Part shown: positions 53,986-62,461 of the stretch, piece after piece
Layout of the letters: each line of letters opens with the position of its first letter
Position numbering within the stretch: the first letter of the stretch is position 1
Made by a program: the position numbers and the translations under genes
Assembly (NCBI GenBank): GCA_001563335.1
Contig: LRSL01000013.1
Coordinates: forward strand, 1-64,000
DNA from: Candidatus Thorarchaeota archaeon SMTZ1-45
GTDB taxonomy: Archaea > Asgardarchaeota > Thorarchaeia > Thorarchaeales > Thorarchaeaceae
Direction of reading: 5' to 3'
Length of the DNA: 64,000 nucleotides
The notes under the pieces: generated by a model
The model's input: the letters and a program-made list of their open reading frames with translations, nothing else
What the model was told of the DNA's origin: nothing
Database searches by the model: none

Positions 53986-54420
53986 TCAATGATTATGTGG
54001 ATGATTTTCATCTTCTCCCTCAGGCAAGAAGAAGGTGAAGAGTCTTACATACTCGATTCCTTTCAGCCCTGAAATCTTGTTTGCTAGATCTTCAATTGGT
54101 TCTTTCTTTCCTCTCAGTGTGATCACTTCCAAACAATGACTTTTCGAAACATGGACGTGAACAGTGGAAACTACATTAGCATGTCCATCATGTTGTACTC
54201 TCATGAGTTCCGCCATCAACTTTGGTTTATGTTGATAGACTATGTTCAAACTAGCCATGGTGCCCTCTTGATTTTCCTCCCATTCAGTTTGCGAAATAAA
54301 CTCCCGCATTGCATCTCTGATTGCTTCCGATCTACCAACATATTTCTTCTTCTCAACCAGCTTGTCAAACTTCTCCAACAAATCCTCTGGAACTGATACA
54401 CCAAATCGCTTGAGTGCCAT
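53986..54420 (-). CDS. nikR: NikR nickel-responsive repressor
   Basis: 144 residues from ATG 54420. A ribbon-helix-helix DNA-binding domain (KRFGVSVPEDLLEKFDKLVEKKKYVGRSEAIRDAMRE) precedes an ACT-like domain with nickel ligands H77, H88, H90 and C96 (QHDGH, VHVHVSKSHC), equal to H76, H87, H89 and C95 of the E. coli protein. The tail is His-rich (ENHPHNH). It is divergent from cbiM, and the shared promoter has repeated GTAACAC sites. Confidence 0.95.
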   Translation of the reverse strand: MALKRFGVSVPEDLLEKFDKLVEKKKYVGRSEAIRDAMREFISQTEWEENQEGTMASLNIVYQHKPKLMAELMRVQHDGHANVVSTVHVHVSKSHCLEVITLRGKKEPIEDLANKISGLKGIEYVRLFTFFLPEGEDENHPHNH

Positions 54421-54469
54421 AACACGAATCACCCATAATAGTAACACGATTTCACTAGAAGTAACACAC
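54420..54469. promoter_or_regulatory. Candidate NikR sites in the nikR-cbiM promoter
   Basis: TAACACGA (54420), GTAACACGA (54441) and GTAACACAC (54461) are direct repeats 20-21 bp apart. GTGTTAC/GTAACAC is the known half-site of archaeal and delta-proteobacterial NikR, there as an inverted repeat. The first copy overlaps the nikR start codon. Confidence 0.6.
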
Positions 54470-54515
54470 TTAAGTAAATATGTTTGCATCTTTGAAGTGG
54501 AAAGGTGCGAGAAAA

Positions 54516-55223
54516 ATGCATGTTCCTGATGGTGTGTTACCATTTTGGGTCTATATCCTCTTCATAGCCATTAGTCTTCCAATGCTTGGATTTGCAATTC
54601 GTAATGTCAACAAGCGGTTTGATGATAGATTAACTCCCTATATGGGAGTATTAGCAGCAGTAATATTCGCCGCGCAATTTGTAAACTTCCCAGTCCCTCC
54701 CTCAAGTGGGCATCTTGTGGGCACGACGCTTCTTGCTGTGTTGCTTGGACCATGGGCTGCAATGGTGATAATGGCATTAGTTCTGTTTGTCCAAGCTCTA
54801 TATGGTGATGGAGGATTACTTGCATTTGGTCTCAATTTCTTCAATATGGGCATCTTGGGTGCCATCTTTGGATGGGGGATTGCAATGGTCATTTTCAAAG
54901 GACTAGCCAGATTTCAAGATGAGAAAATATCTGTTCTTGTTGCGACTTCAATTTCTGCATTCATTACAACAGTAGCGACAGCTTTTGTGTTGGGTCTTGA
55001 ATTACTTGCAATTCCTGGATTGAGTTTTGATTTTGTGTATATCATTACTGGTATTCACGGACTCATAGCTGTCGGTGAGGCTATCCTTACATTTGTGATA
55101 CTCCTTTACTTTGTCAAAGCATCACCAAAGATGATTTCCTTCCTAAAAGGCAGTGATACTGGTAAGGCTCTCAGAAGATCAAAAAAGTTAGAAATTGAAC
55201 CAACACTCGAGGAGGGAATTTGA
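54516..55223 (+). CDS. cbiM: CbiM-type nickel/cobalt ECF S component
   Basis: Binds Ni(II) or Co(II) with its N-terminal amine and His2. The family start MHVPDG is therefore decisive for ATG 54516, even though the frame opens at 54480. 235 residues and seven membrane helices with PVPPSSGHLVGTTL and the Gly-rich LGPWAAMVIMALVLFVQALYGDGGLLAFGLN block. It leads the cbiM-cbiN-cbiQ-cbiO operon, divergent from nikR, so nickel is the likelier substrate. Confidence 0.93.
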   Translation: MHVPDGVLPFWVYILFIAISLPMLGFAIRNVNKRFDDRLTPYMGVLAAVIFAAQFVNFPVPPSSGHLVGTTLLAVLLGPWAAMVIMALVLFVQALYGDGGLLAFGLNFFNMGILGAIFGWGIAMVIFKGLARFQDEKISVLVATSISAFITTVATAFVLGLELLAIPGLSFDFVYIITGIHGLIAVGEAILTFVILLYFVKASPKMISFLKGSDTGKALRRSKKLEIEPTLEEGI

Positions 55224-55510
55224 TGGATAGGAACACCAATTTGAGGATATTAATCCCTGTTATTGTACTACTGTTTACGATTATATCTGTCCTGATTTTG
55301 ACTGGTCTTGCCTCTGAGAATCCTGATGGATTCGAATGGTCGTTGTTCGAATGGGCTGGAATCGCAGAGCCTGAAGGCGGGTTTGGAGGTATATTCTCCT
55401 TTCTTGGAGAAGGTCCTCTTGTAGATGTCGTAACAGGAGGCATAGGAATTGTTGCAATTCTAGTAATTGCCTACCTTTTCTTCAAATTCACTTCTCTTAG
55501 AACAGAATAA
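55223..55510 (+). CDS. cbiN: CbiN/NikN-like PDGLE-domain subunit
   Basis: 95 residues with two membrane helices (LILIPVIVLLFTIISVLIL-like at the N-terminus and GIGIVAILVIAYLFFKF near the C-terminus) flanking an outside loop with the PDGLE-type NPDGFEW motif. This subunit assists metal loading into CbiM. GGAGGG lies before ATG 55223, which overlaps the cbiM stop. Confidence 0.88.
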   Translation: MDRNTNLRILIPVIVLLFTIISVLILTGLASENPDGFEWSLFEWAGIAEPEGGFGGIFSFLGEGPLVDVVTGGIGIVAILVIAYLFFKFTSLRTE

Positions 55511-55564
55511 TCCACCTTATAGATTAACATCAACAAATGGAACGAATCTCGGAGAAATATAATA

Positions 55565-56350
55565 ATGGCAACATTCCTATTACCCTTTAGCGAAGGCCGA
55601 GCGAATATGCAACGGTTTTCACCAACAGCTACTTTACTATTTGCAATTGGTTTAGGAATATACATTGCCATCCAAACAAATCCCTATACTGTTCTCTTAA
55701 TTCTGCTATTGATATTTGCTGGAGGACTCATCTCCTATACAAGATGGAGGGTAGTTCTTTCTCTTGCAGCTAAATTCGAACTCCTCATTCTATTTTGGAT
55801 GTTCTTTATGCCTTTTCTATACGGAGAAACAGTGATACTTTCAATAGCTCATCCTTGGGGATCTTTGAATGTGTATTATGAAGGTCTTTCGTTTGGAATT
55901 CTAATTGGTCTTAGAATGATGACAATGGTTATGCTCTTTATATCCGTTCTCTCTCATATGTCACTTACTGAGTTCATCGGAGCATTACGTACTTTGCGAG
56001 TTCCAAATATAATTCTTGGCTCCCTACTGATAATGCTTCGGTATATCCCACTATTCATGACTGAGCGGAAACGTATGCATGATGCACAACATCTACGCGG
56101 TTATAGTCATGGTAAACGGTTTGAACGAATCAAGTCCCTAGGTTATCTTGTTGGTACAACTATCAATCGTTCATTTGAAAGAAGTGCAAATGTCTATGAT
56201 GCCATGAGTCTTCGAGGATTTGGAAAAGGGCCGATGGTATCAGGTAGTGGTTTCAAGCGTACTGACATTCTTCTCCCAGCCTTATTGCTCGTCTTTGTTC
56301 TAAGTCTTCCTTTTCTAGTTTCAATAATTATGGAGGTCCTAATGTTATGA
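55565..56350 (+). CDS. cbiQ: CbiQ-type ECF transmembrane (T) component
   Basis: 261 residues with about five membrane helices and the two T-component coupling motifs: AQHLRGYSHG and AMSLRGFGKG (Ala-Arg-Gly type), which dock to the ATPase. It overlaps cbiO by 4 bp. It may also energise the orphan S components at 24799 and 26507. Confidence 0.92.
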   Translation: MATFLLPFSEGRANMQRFSPTATLLFAIGLGIYIAIQTNPYTVLLILLLIFAGGLISYTRWRVVLSLAAKFELLILFWMFFMPFLYGETVILSIAHPWGSLNVYYEGLSFGILIGLRMMTMVMLFISVLSHMSLTEFIGALRTLRVPNIILGSLLIMLRYIPLFMTERKRMHDAQHLRGYSHGKRFERIKSLGYLVGTTINRSFERSANVYDAMSLRGFGKGPMVSGSGFKRTDILLPALLLVFVLSLPFLVSIIMEVLML

Positions 56351-57105
56351 CATGTGCGATCGATGTTGATCATGTGTTTTTCAAATATGATGAGTTTAAA
56401 ATGGAAGACATCAACTTCCAACTACATGTTGGTGAACAGAAAGCTCTTGCTGGCCTGAATGGGTCTGGAAAAACCACCTTGTTCAAGCTTCTCCTCGGAC
56501 TGCTTGAGCCAGACTCAGGTGATATTTACATTTTTGACAAGAAACTCACAAAAGACACACTCTGGGAAATCAGACAGGATGTTGGCTTTCTATTTCAAAA
56601 TCCAGATGACCAGCTCTTCGCACCTACTGTATGGGAGGATGTTGCTTTTGGTCCTCGTAATTTAGGACTGTCAAAAGAAGAGGTCGAAGATAGGGTTGAG
56701 TGGGCACTTGATAGAGTTGACATGTCCAAATTTGTGAACCGACCAGTAAACCAGATGAGTCATGGACAAGCAAAACGAGTAGCACTTGCTGGTATCATTG
56801 CAATGAGACCTAGCATTTTGATTCTTGATGAACCCTTTTCGGGACTTGACTTTAAGATGGTCACAAATATGATAGATATAATCGGGAGATTAAGACAGGA
56901 AGGTGCTAGTATACTCTTTACTACTCACAACAGTTTCTTCATAGAAACTTTGTCTGACTCAGTTGCCGTGATAAAGGAAGGTCGGATTGTTTACGATGGA
57001 CCTACCAAAGAAGCAATGAGAAGTAGAACAGTGTTTGAGAATATTGGTGATTGGGGCCAACTGAGAAAACAGATTATGTCTACCAGAAGTTCTCTTTTAG
57101 AATGA
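56347..57105 (+). CDS. cbiO: CbiO-type ECF ATPase
   Basis: 252-residue ABC ATPase. Walker A GLNGSGKTTLF, Q-loop FQNPDDQLFAPTVWEDVAFGPRNLGL (ECF-specific), signature MSHGQAKRVALAG in place of LSGGQ, Walker B ILILDEPFSGLD, and switch His in TTHN. The MSHGQ signature is a mild deviation. A single ATPase gene implies a homodimer. Confidence 0.93.
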   Translation: MTCAIDVDHVFFKYDEFKMEDINFQLHVGEQKALAGLNGSGKTTLFKLLLGLLEPDSGDIYIFDKKLTKDTLWEIRQDVGFLFQNPDDQLFAPTVWEDVAFGPRNLGLSKEEVEDRVEWALDRVDMSKFVNRPVNQMSHGQAKRVALAGIIAMRPSILILDEPFSGLDFKMVTNMIDIIGRLRQEGASILFTTHNSFFIETLSDSVAVIKEGRIVYDGPTKEAMRSRTVFENIGDWGQLRKQIMSTRSSLLE

Positions 57106-57150
57106 GTTCGATATGGTTAAAAGGCACTTTCCAAGAACTCCAATTTGAAC

Positions 57151-57238
57151 GCGGAGGTTGCCAAGCCAGGTCAAAGGCGTAGGGTTCAGATCCCTATTTC
57201 GTAGGAATTCGCGAGTTCGAATCTCGCCCTCCGCACCA
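57151..57238 (+). tRNA. tRNA-Leu (CAG)
   Basis: An 88 nt type II tRNA: acceptor GCGGAGG paired with CCTCCGC, anticodon arm TAGGG-TTCAGAT-CCCTA giving anticodon CAG, a long variable arm (TTTCGTAGGAATTC), T arm GCGAG-TTCGAAT-CTCGC, discriminator A and encoded CCA. No intron. GGTTAAAAGG at about 57116-57124 may be its promoter. Confidence 0.95.
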
Positions 57239-57250
57239 TTTTCATTATTG

Positions 57251-57691
57251 TCATTCATCTTGCGGGAGAATGAACATTGTTTCTATCCTTTCCACACCTT
57301 CCAGCTTCTCAAGTTCTCCTGTGATAAATTTAGCAAGTTGAGGTATGTCTTTAACTCGAACCTTACAAATGAAGCTGGCTGGTCCTGTAGTTCTAAGAAT
57401 CTCTGAAATCTCATTGTATTTAGAGAGCTTCTGATAGATTTCATAAGAATCTCCAGGTCTAGAAATGATTAAAACGACTACCTGAGCCTCATATCCAAGT
57501 TTCCTATGATCCAGCTCAAGTGTATATCTTTTAATGACGCCTTCATCGACAAGACGTTCCATTCGGTTTCTAACTGAACTAGGACTAAGTTTTACGATAG
57601 CTCCAATCTCTCTTAGAGACCTTCGGGCGTTCTTTGTGAGCATCTCGATGATTCTAAGGTCCGTGTCATCAATCCTTTCAGTTGAGCCCAT
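57251..57691 (-). CDS. Lrp/AsnC family transcription regulator
   Basis: 146 residues. An N-terminal HTH (DDTDLRIIEMLTKNARRSLREIGAIVKLSPSSVRNRMERLVDEGVIKRYT) and a C-terminal RAM/ACT effector domain ending in ETMFILPQ. Probably senses an amino acid and controls metabolism; the targets cannot be inferred. ATG 57691. Confidence 0.92.
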   Translation of the reverse strand: MGSTERIDDTDLRIIEMLTKNARRSLREIGAIVKLSPSSVRNRMERLVDEGVIKRYTLELDHRKLGYEAQVVVLIISRPGDSYEIYQKLSKYNEISEILRTTGPASFICKVRVKDIPQLAKFITGELEKLEGVERIETMFILPQDE

Positions 57692-57725
57692 CTAGAACAT
57701 CCCTTTCTTGAAAAGATTGAATGCT

Positions 57726-58124
57726 CTAAGTTTTCACCCTAGTAATTACCTTGGTGCCCATGACATCCCATACTTCAACTGCTACATTGAGCTCAATTTT
57801 CGAAGCAATATCATCATCTGTTGGCTTTGGAACCTCATAAGTCACAAAGGTTTCACTATCCATGAGGCTGTAGGTTTCACCCATATCAGCTATTACTGTT
57901 GCACTCGTTTTTTCAATAACTGGAACATCAACCATCCGGTCTGCTGGCATGATGACATTACGTTTCCGGTTGTCAAAGAAACCAATGGCTACAATGTTTG
58001 CCTTGGCTGCGCCATGCTTTCCAGGCTTTGATTTTTCTATTGATACAACTTTGCAGGGTTCACCATCTATCAGAAAGTAGCTTCCAGGTTTGAGGCCCTT
58101 GGCTTCAGACTTCTTAATGCTCAC
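57726..58124 (-). CDS. Translation initiation factor 5A
   Basis: aIF5A, the hypusine-containing factor that helps ribosomes through difficult peptide bonds. 132 residues with the N-terminal SH3-like domain and modification loop SKPGKHGAAKAN; Lys36 is the expected hypusine site. The C-terminal OB domain ends VMGTKVITRV. A clear TATA box lies upstream at 58182-58193. Deoxyhypusine synthase is not in the window. Confidence 0.96.
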   Translation of the reverse strand: MSIKKSEAKGLKPGSYFLIDGEPCKVVSIEKSKPGKHGAAKANIVAIGFFDNRKRNVIMPADRMVDVPVIEKTSATVIADMGETYSLMDSETFVTYEVPKPTDDDIASKIELNVAVEVWDVMGTKVITRVKT

Positions 58125-58181
58125 TCTAAATCACCAACTTCGTCTTGCAGACCTGTGTTAGTCCCCCTCCATTCCTTTCAT

Positions 58182-58193
58182 GTATATATATTT
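58182..58193 (-). promoter_or_regulatory. TATA box of the aIF5A gene
   Basis: On the minus strand AAATATATATAC is preceded by GCCCCC. It lies about 60 bp before the ATG at 58124. Confidence 0.6.
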
Positions 58194-58259
58194 GGGGGCG
58201 GTAGAGTTTTCTTTCCATGACAACAAGTGTAAAAGGGGCTTGAAAAAAGCCAAGCTTGG

Positions 58260-59141
58260 GTGTGTTCTAATTTGATTGAAGAGGACCCACAGATTCTCAC
58301 TGAGAAAAGGGCTGTAGGACTTATCTGTAGACCTGACCGCCCTGAAATTGAAGAGATTGCTAATCAGATAGCTGAATTTCTAATTTCGGAAAACCTGAGC
58401 GTGCAGGTTGATCCTGGTTCCTGTAATATCGTTCACAAGAAAGCACAACCCACCTTGATAGAGAAAATGGATGTTGACTTTGTAGTTACAATTGGTGGGG
58501 ATGGAACAATTCTCTATACACTGACAAAGCTGAAGGATCGCGAAACTCCCTTATTCTGTGTCAATCGAGGAACTGTAGGATTTCTCACGGAGAGCGACAC
58601 TGAATCTGCTATCTCATCACTTAGGAATATTCTAGAGAATGAATGCATCATCGAAAACAATGTTAACATTAGTTCTGGGGTTGGCGAGCGGAGATTCGAA
58701 GATGCTCTAAATGAAGTGTATGTCGTGTCCAAAATACCTGGACGACTCTTAAGTCTGCAAGTATATGTTGATGGGGTTGAAATTGATTCTGGACGAGCTG
58801 ATGGAGCAATGCTTGCAACACCAGTTGGATCCTCTGCTTATGCTCTTGCAGCAGGTGGGTCTATTCTTGCACCAAATGTTAATGGGCTCATTTTTGTGCC
58901 AGTATGCCCGCCTAGATTTGAACTCAAATCAGTCGTAGTACCGGATTCTGCAACTGTAGAAATCGAGCTTGTCAAACCAGGAGTTTCTGCCTATGCTGTG
59001 ATTGACGGTCAGACAAGATGGGAGATTGCTCCGCATGAAACAGTGTGGATGAAAAAGTCTGAGGGTGTTTCTCGATTCATTAGACTTTATGATAATTACT
59101 ACGATCGATTGAACACGCGTCTTGTTCCTCGTGTCTTATAG
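58260..59141 (+). CDS. nadK: NAD kinase
   Basis: Phosphorylates NAD to NADP. 293 residues with the GGDGT motif (VTIGGDGTILYTL), VNRGTVGFLTE, and the glycine-rich second block GRADGAMLATPVGSSAYALAAGGSIL. The start is GTG 58260 or TTG 58272. The nob1 start follows directly after its stop, so the two form an operon. Confidence 0.95.
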   Translation: MCSNLIEEDPQILTEKRAVGLICRPDRPEIEEIANQIAEFLISENLSVQVDPGSCNIVHKKAQPTLIEKMDVDFVVTIGGDGTILYTLTKLKDRETPLFCVNRGTVGFLTESDTESAISSLRNILENECIIENNVNISSGVGERRFEDALNEVYVVSKIPGRLLSLQVYVDGVEIDSGRADGAMLATPVGSSAYALAAGGSILAPNVNGLIFVPVCPPRFELKSVVVPDSATVEIELVKPGVSAYAVIDGQTRWEIAPHETVWMKKSEGVSRFIRLYDNYYDRLNTRLVPRVL

Positions 59142-59666
59142 GTGACTCAAATGTCACAGGTCTATGTTGTTGATGCAGGCGTCTTGTTTTCAACATGGAC
59201 TAAGAAAATCCCAGATGCAACCCTTGTGACAACTAGTAATATTCTGTCTGAGCTTCACAATAAGCCTAGCCAGTTTAGGTCAGAAATTCTTATGGTCATT
59301 AATAGGATGCGTGCTATTGATCCGGAGGAAAAAGAGATCCATAGAACAACTGATGCTGCTTCTCAATCTGGCGATATCTCTGTTCTCTCAGAAAATGACA
59401 TAGAACTGATTGCTCTTGCACTTAAAATCAAAAATGAGGGCAAAAAAGTAACACTGGTGTCTACAGACTTTGCAGTGCTCAATACTGCGAGTCATCTAGA
59501 TATCGCAATTCTTGACCCATCAGGTAAGTTCAAGGAACAAATTACTTGGGTAAGGAGATGTCCTGCTTGTAAATACAAGTCTAAGACCCCATCGGATGAT
59601 ATTGAATGTCCCGTATGTGGCACAGAAATGCGTAGAATGTCCTTGCGAAAGCGAAAGATGTCTTAA
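59142..59666 (+). CDS. nob1: Nob1-type ribosome-maturation endonuclease
   Basis: PIN-domain nuclease that trims the 3' end of 16S rRNA precursor. 174 residues: PIN acidic residues in VVDAGVLF, SELHN, ENDIELIALAL and STDFAV, followed by a zinc ribbon (CPACKYKSKTPSDDIECPVCG). The start is GTG 59142, directly after the nadK stop, or ATG 59151. Length fits archaeal Nob1. Confidence 0.92.
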   Translation: MTQMSQVYVVDAGVLFSTWTKKIPDATLVTTSNILSELHNKPSQFRSEILMVINRMRAIDPEEKEIHRTTDAASQSGDISVLSENDIELIALALKIKNEGKKVTLVSTDFAVLNTASHLDIAILDPSGKFKEQITWVRRCPACKYKSKTPSDDIECPVCGTEMRRMSLRKRKMS

Positions 59667-59740
59667 AACTGGTAATACTCTGGTCTTACATCATGTAATA
59701 TGGTTACATTGAGAGGATACTTGTTGGAGAGTTGTCCTGA

Positions 59741-60010
59741 TTGAAAGATAAACCTGGACTCACGATACAACGAGATTTAGATGACATAAAGACCCAGGTC
59801 AAGAAAGAGTTAGATACCATAAGAGACCTCATGGACTCTTTTGAGTATCGCAATCCATCCTCCAACTGGAGTGCTCCTTTTCAGATACATCGTCTGCGTA
59901 GAGCTTTGAGAATTCATTATCTTGCTCTAAAGATCAGAGACTCTACTCCTCAAAGTCCAAGTATGCGAAACTTATCTTGGGATTTACATAATGATCATGA
60001 TTTACCATGA
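59741..60010 (+). CDS. Small hypothetical protein
   Basis: 89 residues, charged and helical (IQRDLDDIKTQVKKELDTIRDLMDSFEYR ... IHRLRRALRIHYLALKIRD). The start is TTG at 59741 with GGAGAG 9 nt upstream. No family recognised. It ends exactly before the convergent yjbQ stop. The good ribosome site and tight packing support a real gene. Confidence 0.55.
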   Translation: MKDKPGLTIQRDLDDIKTQVKKELDTIRDLMDSFEYRNPSSNWSAPFQIHRLRRALRIHYLALKIRDSTPQSPSMRNLSWDLHNDHDLP

Positions 60011-60430
60011 TTACTCGCCAATGAGAACAACTTCAAGTCGTCTGCTTCTTGGTTTATTATCAAAGTCAATGAATGTTATTTGTTGCCATGAGCCTAGTGT
60101 TAGACTTCTGTTTACAAAAGGTACAGTGAGACTAGGTCCAAGAATAGATGCTCTGATATGAGAATGTCCATTACCATCCCGCCATCTTAGATGATGCTGA
60201 TATACTGCTTCTTTTGGTGCAATCCTCTCCATAGCGACGGGAAAATCCTGCAAGAGCCCATCTTCGTATTCGATTGTTGTTACCGAACCTGTTGAGCCAG
60301 TACAGAATAATGTACAAATTCCTGTCTTTATTCCGCTCTTGGCTACGGTATTTTCAACAGCGTGTGTGATGTCAATCATATCACAATTTCCCCTTGTTTC
60401 AAACGTGATTTTATCATGAAATGTACTCAA
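60011..60430 (-). CDS. YjbQ/UPF0047 family protein
   Basis: 139 residues with the family's YjbQ signature: ICTLFCTGSTGSVTTIEYEDGLLQDF, YQHHLRWRDGNGHSHIRASILGPSLTVPF and LGSWQQITFIDFDNKPRSRRLEVVLIG. Conserved His and Asp residues suggest a metal site; thiamine phosphate synthase activity has been reported for family members as a side activity. The start is TTG at 60430 behind GGTGAAG. Confidence 0.92.
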   Translation of the reverse strand: MSTFHDKITFETRGNCDMIDITHAVENTVAKSGIKTGICTLFCTGSTGSVTTIEYEDGLLQDFPVAMERIAPKEAVYQHHLRWRDGNGHSHIRASILGPSLTVPFVNRSLTLGSWQQITFIDFDNKPRSRRLEVVLIGE

Positions 60431-60496
60431 CTTGCTTCACCAGTCAATATAATACTCATTGAGAGTGGAGATGACACTTTTATCTTCCGTAAACTT

Positions 60497-62302
60497 CTAC
60501 TTAACAGCTCGTTCAATCTTCGACTTTTCAATCAGAGTTCGAATTCTCATTTCCTTATCCAGCAAGGCTTCTTCGTTCTCTTGAAGTATAAGCAGTGCTC
60601 CAATGTGATTACCTGCATTAAGAGCACGAACTAAAGACATTATGGCAAGCATCACCTCATCTTGAGTTGATACAGCAATCTCATCCATTTGCTTTATGGC
60701 CGCATTAATAGGACCTAGTTTCTGTGGATAGTGGATGAAGCGTGTTTCAAAAACGGTGAAGAAATCCTCAAACGCCTCTTTGAGTTCATTCGCCTCCTTG
60801 AACCCTTCTCCAGATTTTTCAAGCAGGTCAATAGCTTTCTCAATCATCTCAGGTGAGTTAGTCAAGAGCGCTTCCATACCTGCTGTACGTACCCAAATCG
60901 TTGCTAATTCAGGGACACCAAGTTCTTGATAATACTCTGCTGCGTTCTCAGCCTTTTCACTTGCCAACCAATGGAATGACTCATACCGTTCTTTGTCTCC
61001 GAGCTTCATAGCACATTCTGCAGCTTTGCTGTACAGTTTTGATCCTCCTTCATGGTCTCCGGAGGTGGATGATTCATCAGCAAGTTCCACATAGAGTTCT
61101 AATGCCTGCTCTAGATACCCCCGAGCCTCTGTTTCATTTCCAGACTCATCTAGAACTTCAGCGGCTTCTTCGAGAGATACAGCTTGTAATTCCTTATTAC
61201 CACCCTCCTTCTCCTCTACAGCCTGCTGAAGATAATGATTGATGACCTCTTTGTATAGATTGTCTGCATCTTCTGTTTGTCCCCACTTTTGTAGACACAT
61301 AGCTTGGAATCGAAGGTATTTCTTTTCGGACTCCACATCATGTTGACTCTTGGCTTTCTCTGCAAGTTCTCCAAAAAGCTCGTTCGCACGTTTGAAAGCC
61401 CATTTAGCTTTCATTGGTCGACCGATCTCAATGAACATATTTCCCCCCTTTACTAGAAGTGGAGCCACAGATTCAGCTGTACCTTGCATTTTCAGGTAAG
61501 CTTCCGCAGCCTTTGAGATAGCCTGATTCCGAGCAGATGTTAATCTCTGCAGTTTATATGCCTCTTGAGCTGCATCATAGATATTACCCGCCTTCTCATA
61601 CAACTCAGCTGCTTCGTAGAGTTCTCCTGCGTCCATCATAATTCGCGTTGCTTCGGGAGAATCGCCCTTTGTTTCCATAATCTGTGCTGCTTCAGCCATT
61701 GCATTCCCTGCAGAAAGGTAATCGCCAGAGCCTTTCGCAATCTCAGCCCAACGTTTTGCAAGTCTGGCTGCTCGATCGTTGATTCGTTCGCCCAGCTCAT
61801 CATCTCCTGCAGTATAATAGAGTCTACTGACTTTTCTAAGGAGACTAACTGCTTCATCAAAATTCTCCTCAACTTCTCGCGCATCCGCAAGGTTTTCGAG
61901 TGCATCTGCCGCTTTGATGTTAAGCTCGTTCTTTTTCTCGTCTGTTTCTACAAAATCCTGAGCTCTAAAGTAGAAATCAGCTGCTTTCTTGTATTCTGTT
62001 GCATCTTCTGCAACCTTTGCAGCACTCATGTTAAGTCTTACAATTTCTTGATAGACCTCTGGTCCTTGAGGTAATCGGATGAGCATTAGAGTGGCATTGT
62101 CGAACGCTTTGAAAGCATCCTCTGCTCTATAGATGTCTTGATATACTAGAGCGCCTTCTTCATAGATTTTTGCTGCTTTTTCATAGTCCATTTTTGTAGC
62201 GAAACGGCTTGCTGCAGCAATAAGCAACTTTGCTCCTTGCTCTTTGTTGCCATCTTTCAGTGCATTTCTCGCTTCTTTCAGGATCTCTTCATCAGTAGTC
62301 AA
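60497..62302 (-). CDS. TPR-like helical solenoid, alpha-SNAP-like
   Basis: 601 residues made almost entirely of helix pairs of the TPR type (for example DYEKAAKIYEEGALVYQDIYRAEDAFKAFDNA and GDYLSAGNAMAEAAQIMETKGDSPEA), about 13-15 repeats. The alternating AA-FY-A pattern resembles eukaryotic alpha/gamma-SNAP more than classical TPR. No signal peptide or membrane helix. The start is TTG at 62302, 6 nt after GGAGAT. A trafficking role is speculative. In general such solenoids bind other proteins. Confidence 0.75.
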   Translation of the reverse strand: MTTDEEILKEARNALKDGNKEQGAKLLIAAASRFATKMDYEKAAKIYEEGALVYQDIYRAEDAFKAFDNATLMLIRLPQGPEVYQEIVRLNMSAAKVAEDATEYKKAADFYFRAQDFVETDEKKNELNIKAADALENLADAREVEENFDEAVSLLRKVSRLYYTAGDDELGERINDRAARLAKRWAEIAKGSGDYLSAGNAMAEAAQIMETKGDSPEATRIMMDAGELYEAAELYEKAGNIYDAAQEAYKLQRLTSARNQAISKAAEAYLKMQGTAESVAPLLVKGGNMFIEIGRPMKAKWAFKRANELFGELAEKAKSQHDVESEKKYLRFQAMCLQKWGQTEDADNLYKEVINHYLQQAVEEKEGGNKELQAVSLEEAAEVLDESGNETEARGYLEQALELYVELADESSTSGDHEGGSKLYSKAAECAMKLGDKERYESFHWLASEKAENAAEYYQELGVPELATIWVRTAGMEALLTNSPEMIEKAIDLLEKSGEGFKEANELKEAFEDFFTVFETRFIHYPQKLGPINAAIKQMDEIAVSTQDEVMLAIMSLVRALNAGNHIGALLILQENEEALLDKEMRIRTLIEKSKIERAVK

Positions 62303-62461
62303 AGTGGAATCTCCTTGGTTCTACCTAGATTGCGATGTTAACTACAGGTTCTTGAATTCATGTACCTCATAACAGTTGTCGTTATGATTCAATAACCCTC
62401 ATGTTATTCTCAGAACACTCAAATATCAAAGTTCCACATAGAAAATGGTAGTTGAAACCCA

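Noticed and set aside
57106..57250. tRNA-Leu as an integration site
   Set aside because: The 3' part of the tRNA is not repeated nearby in the window, and the flanking genes are housekeeping genes.
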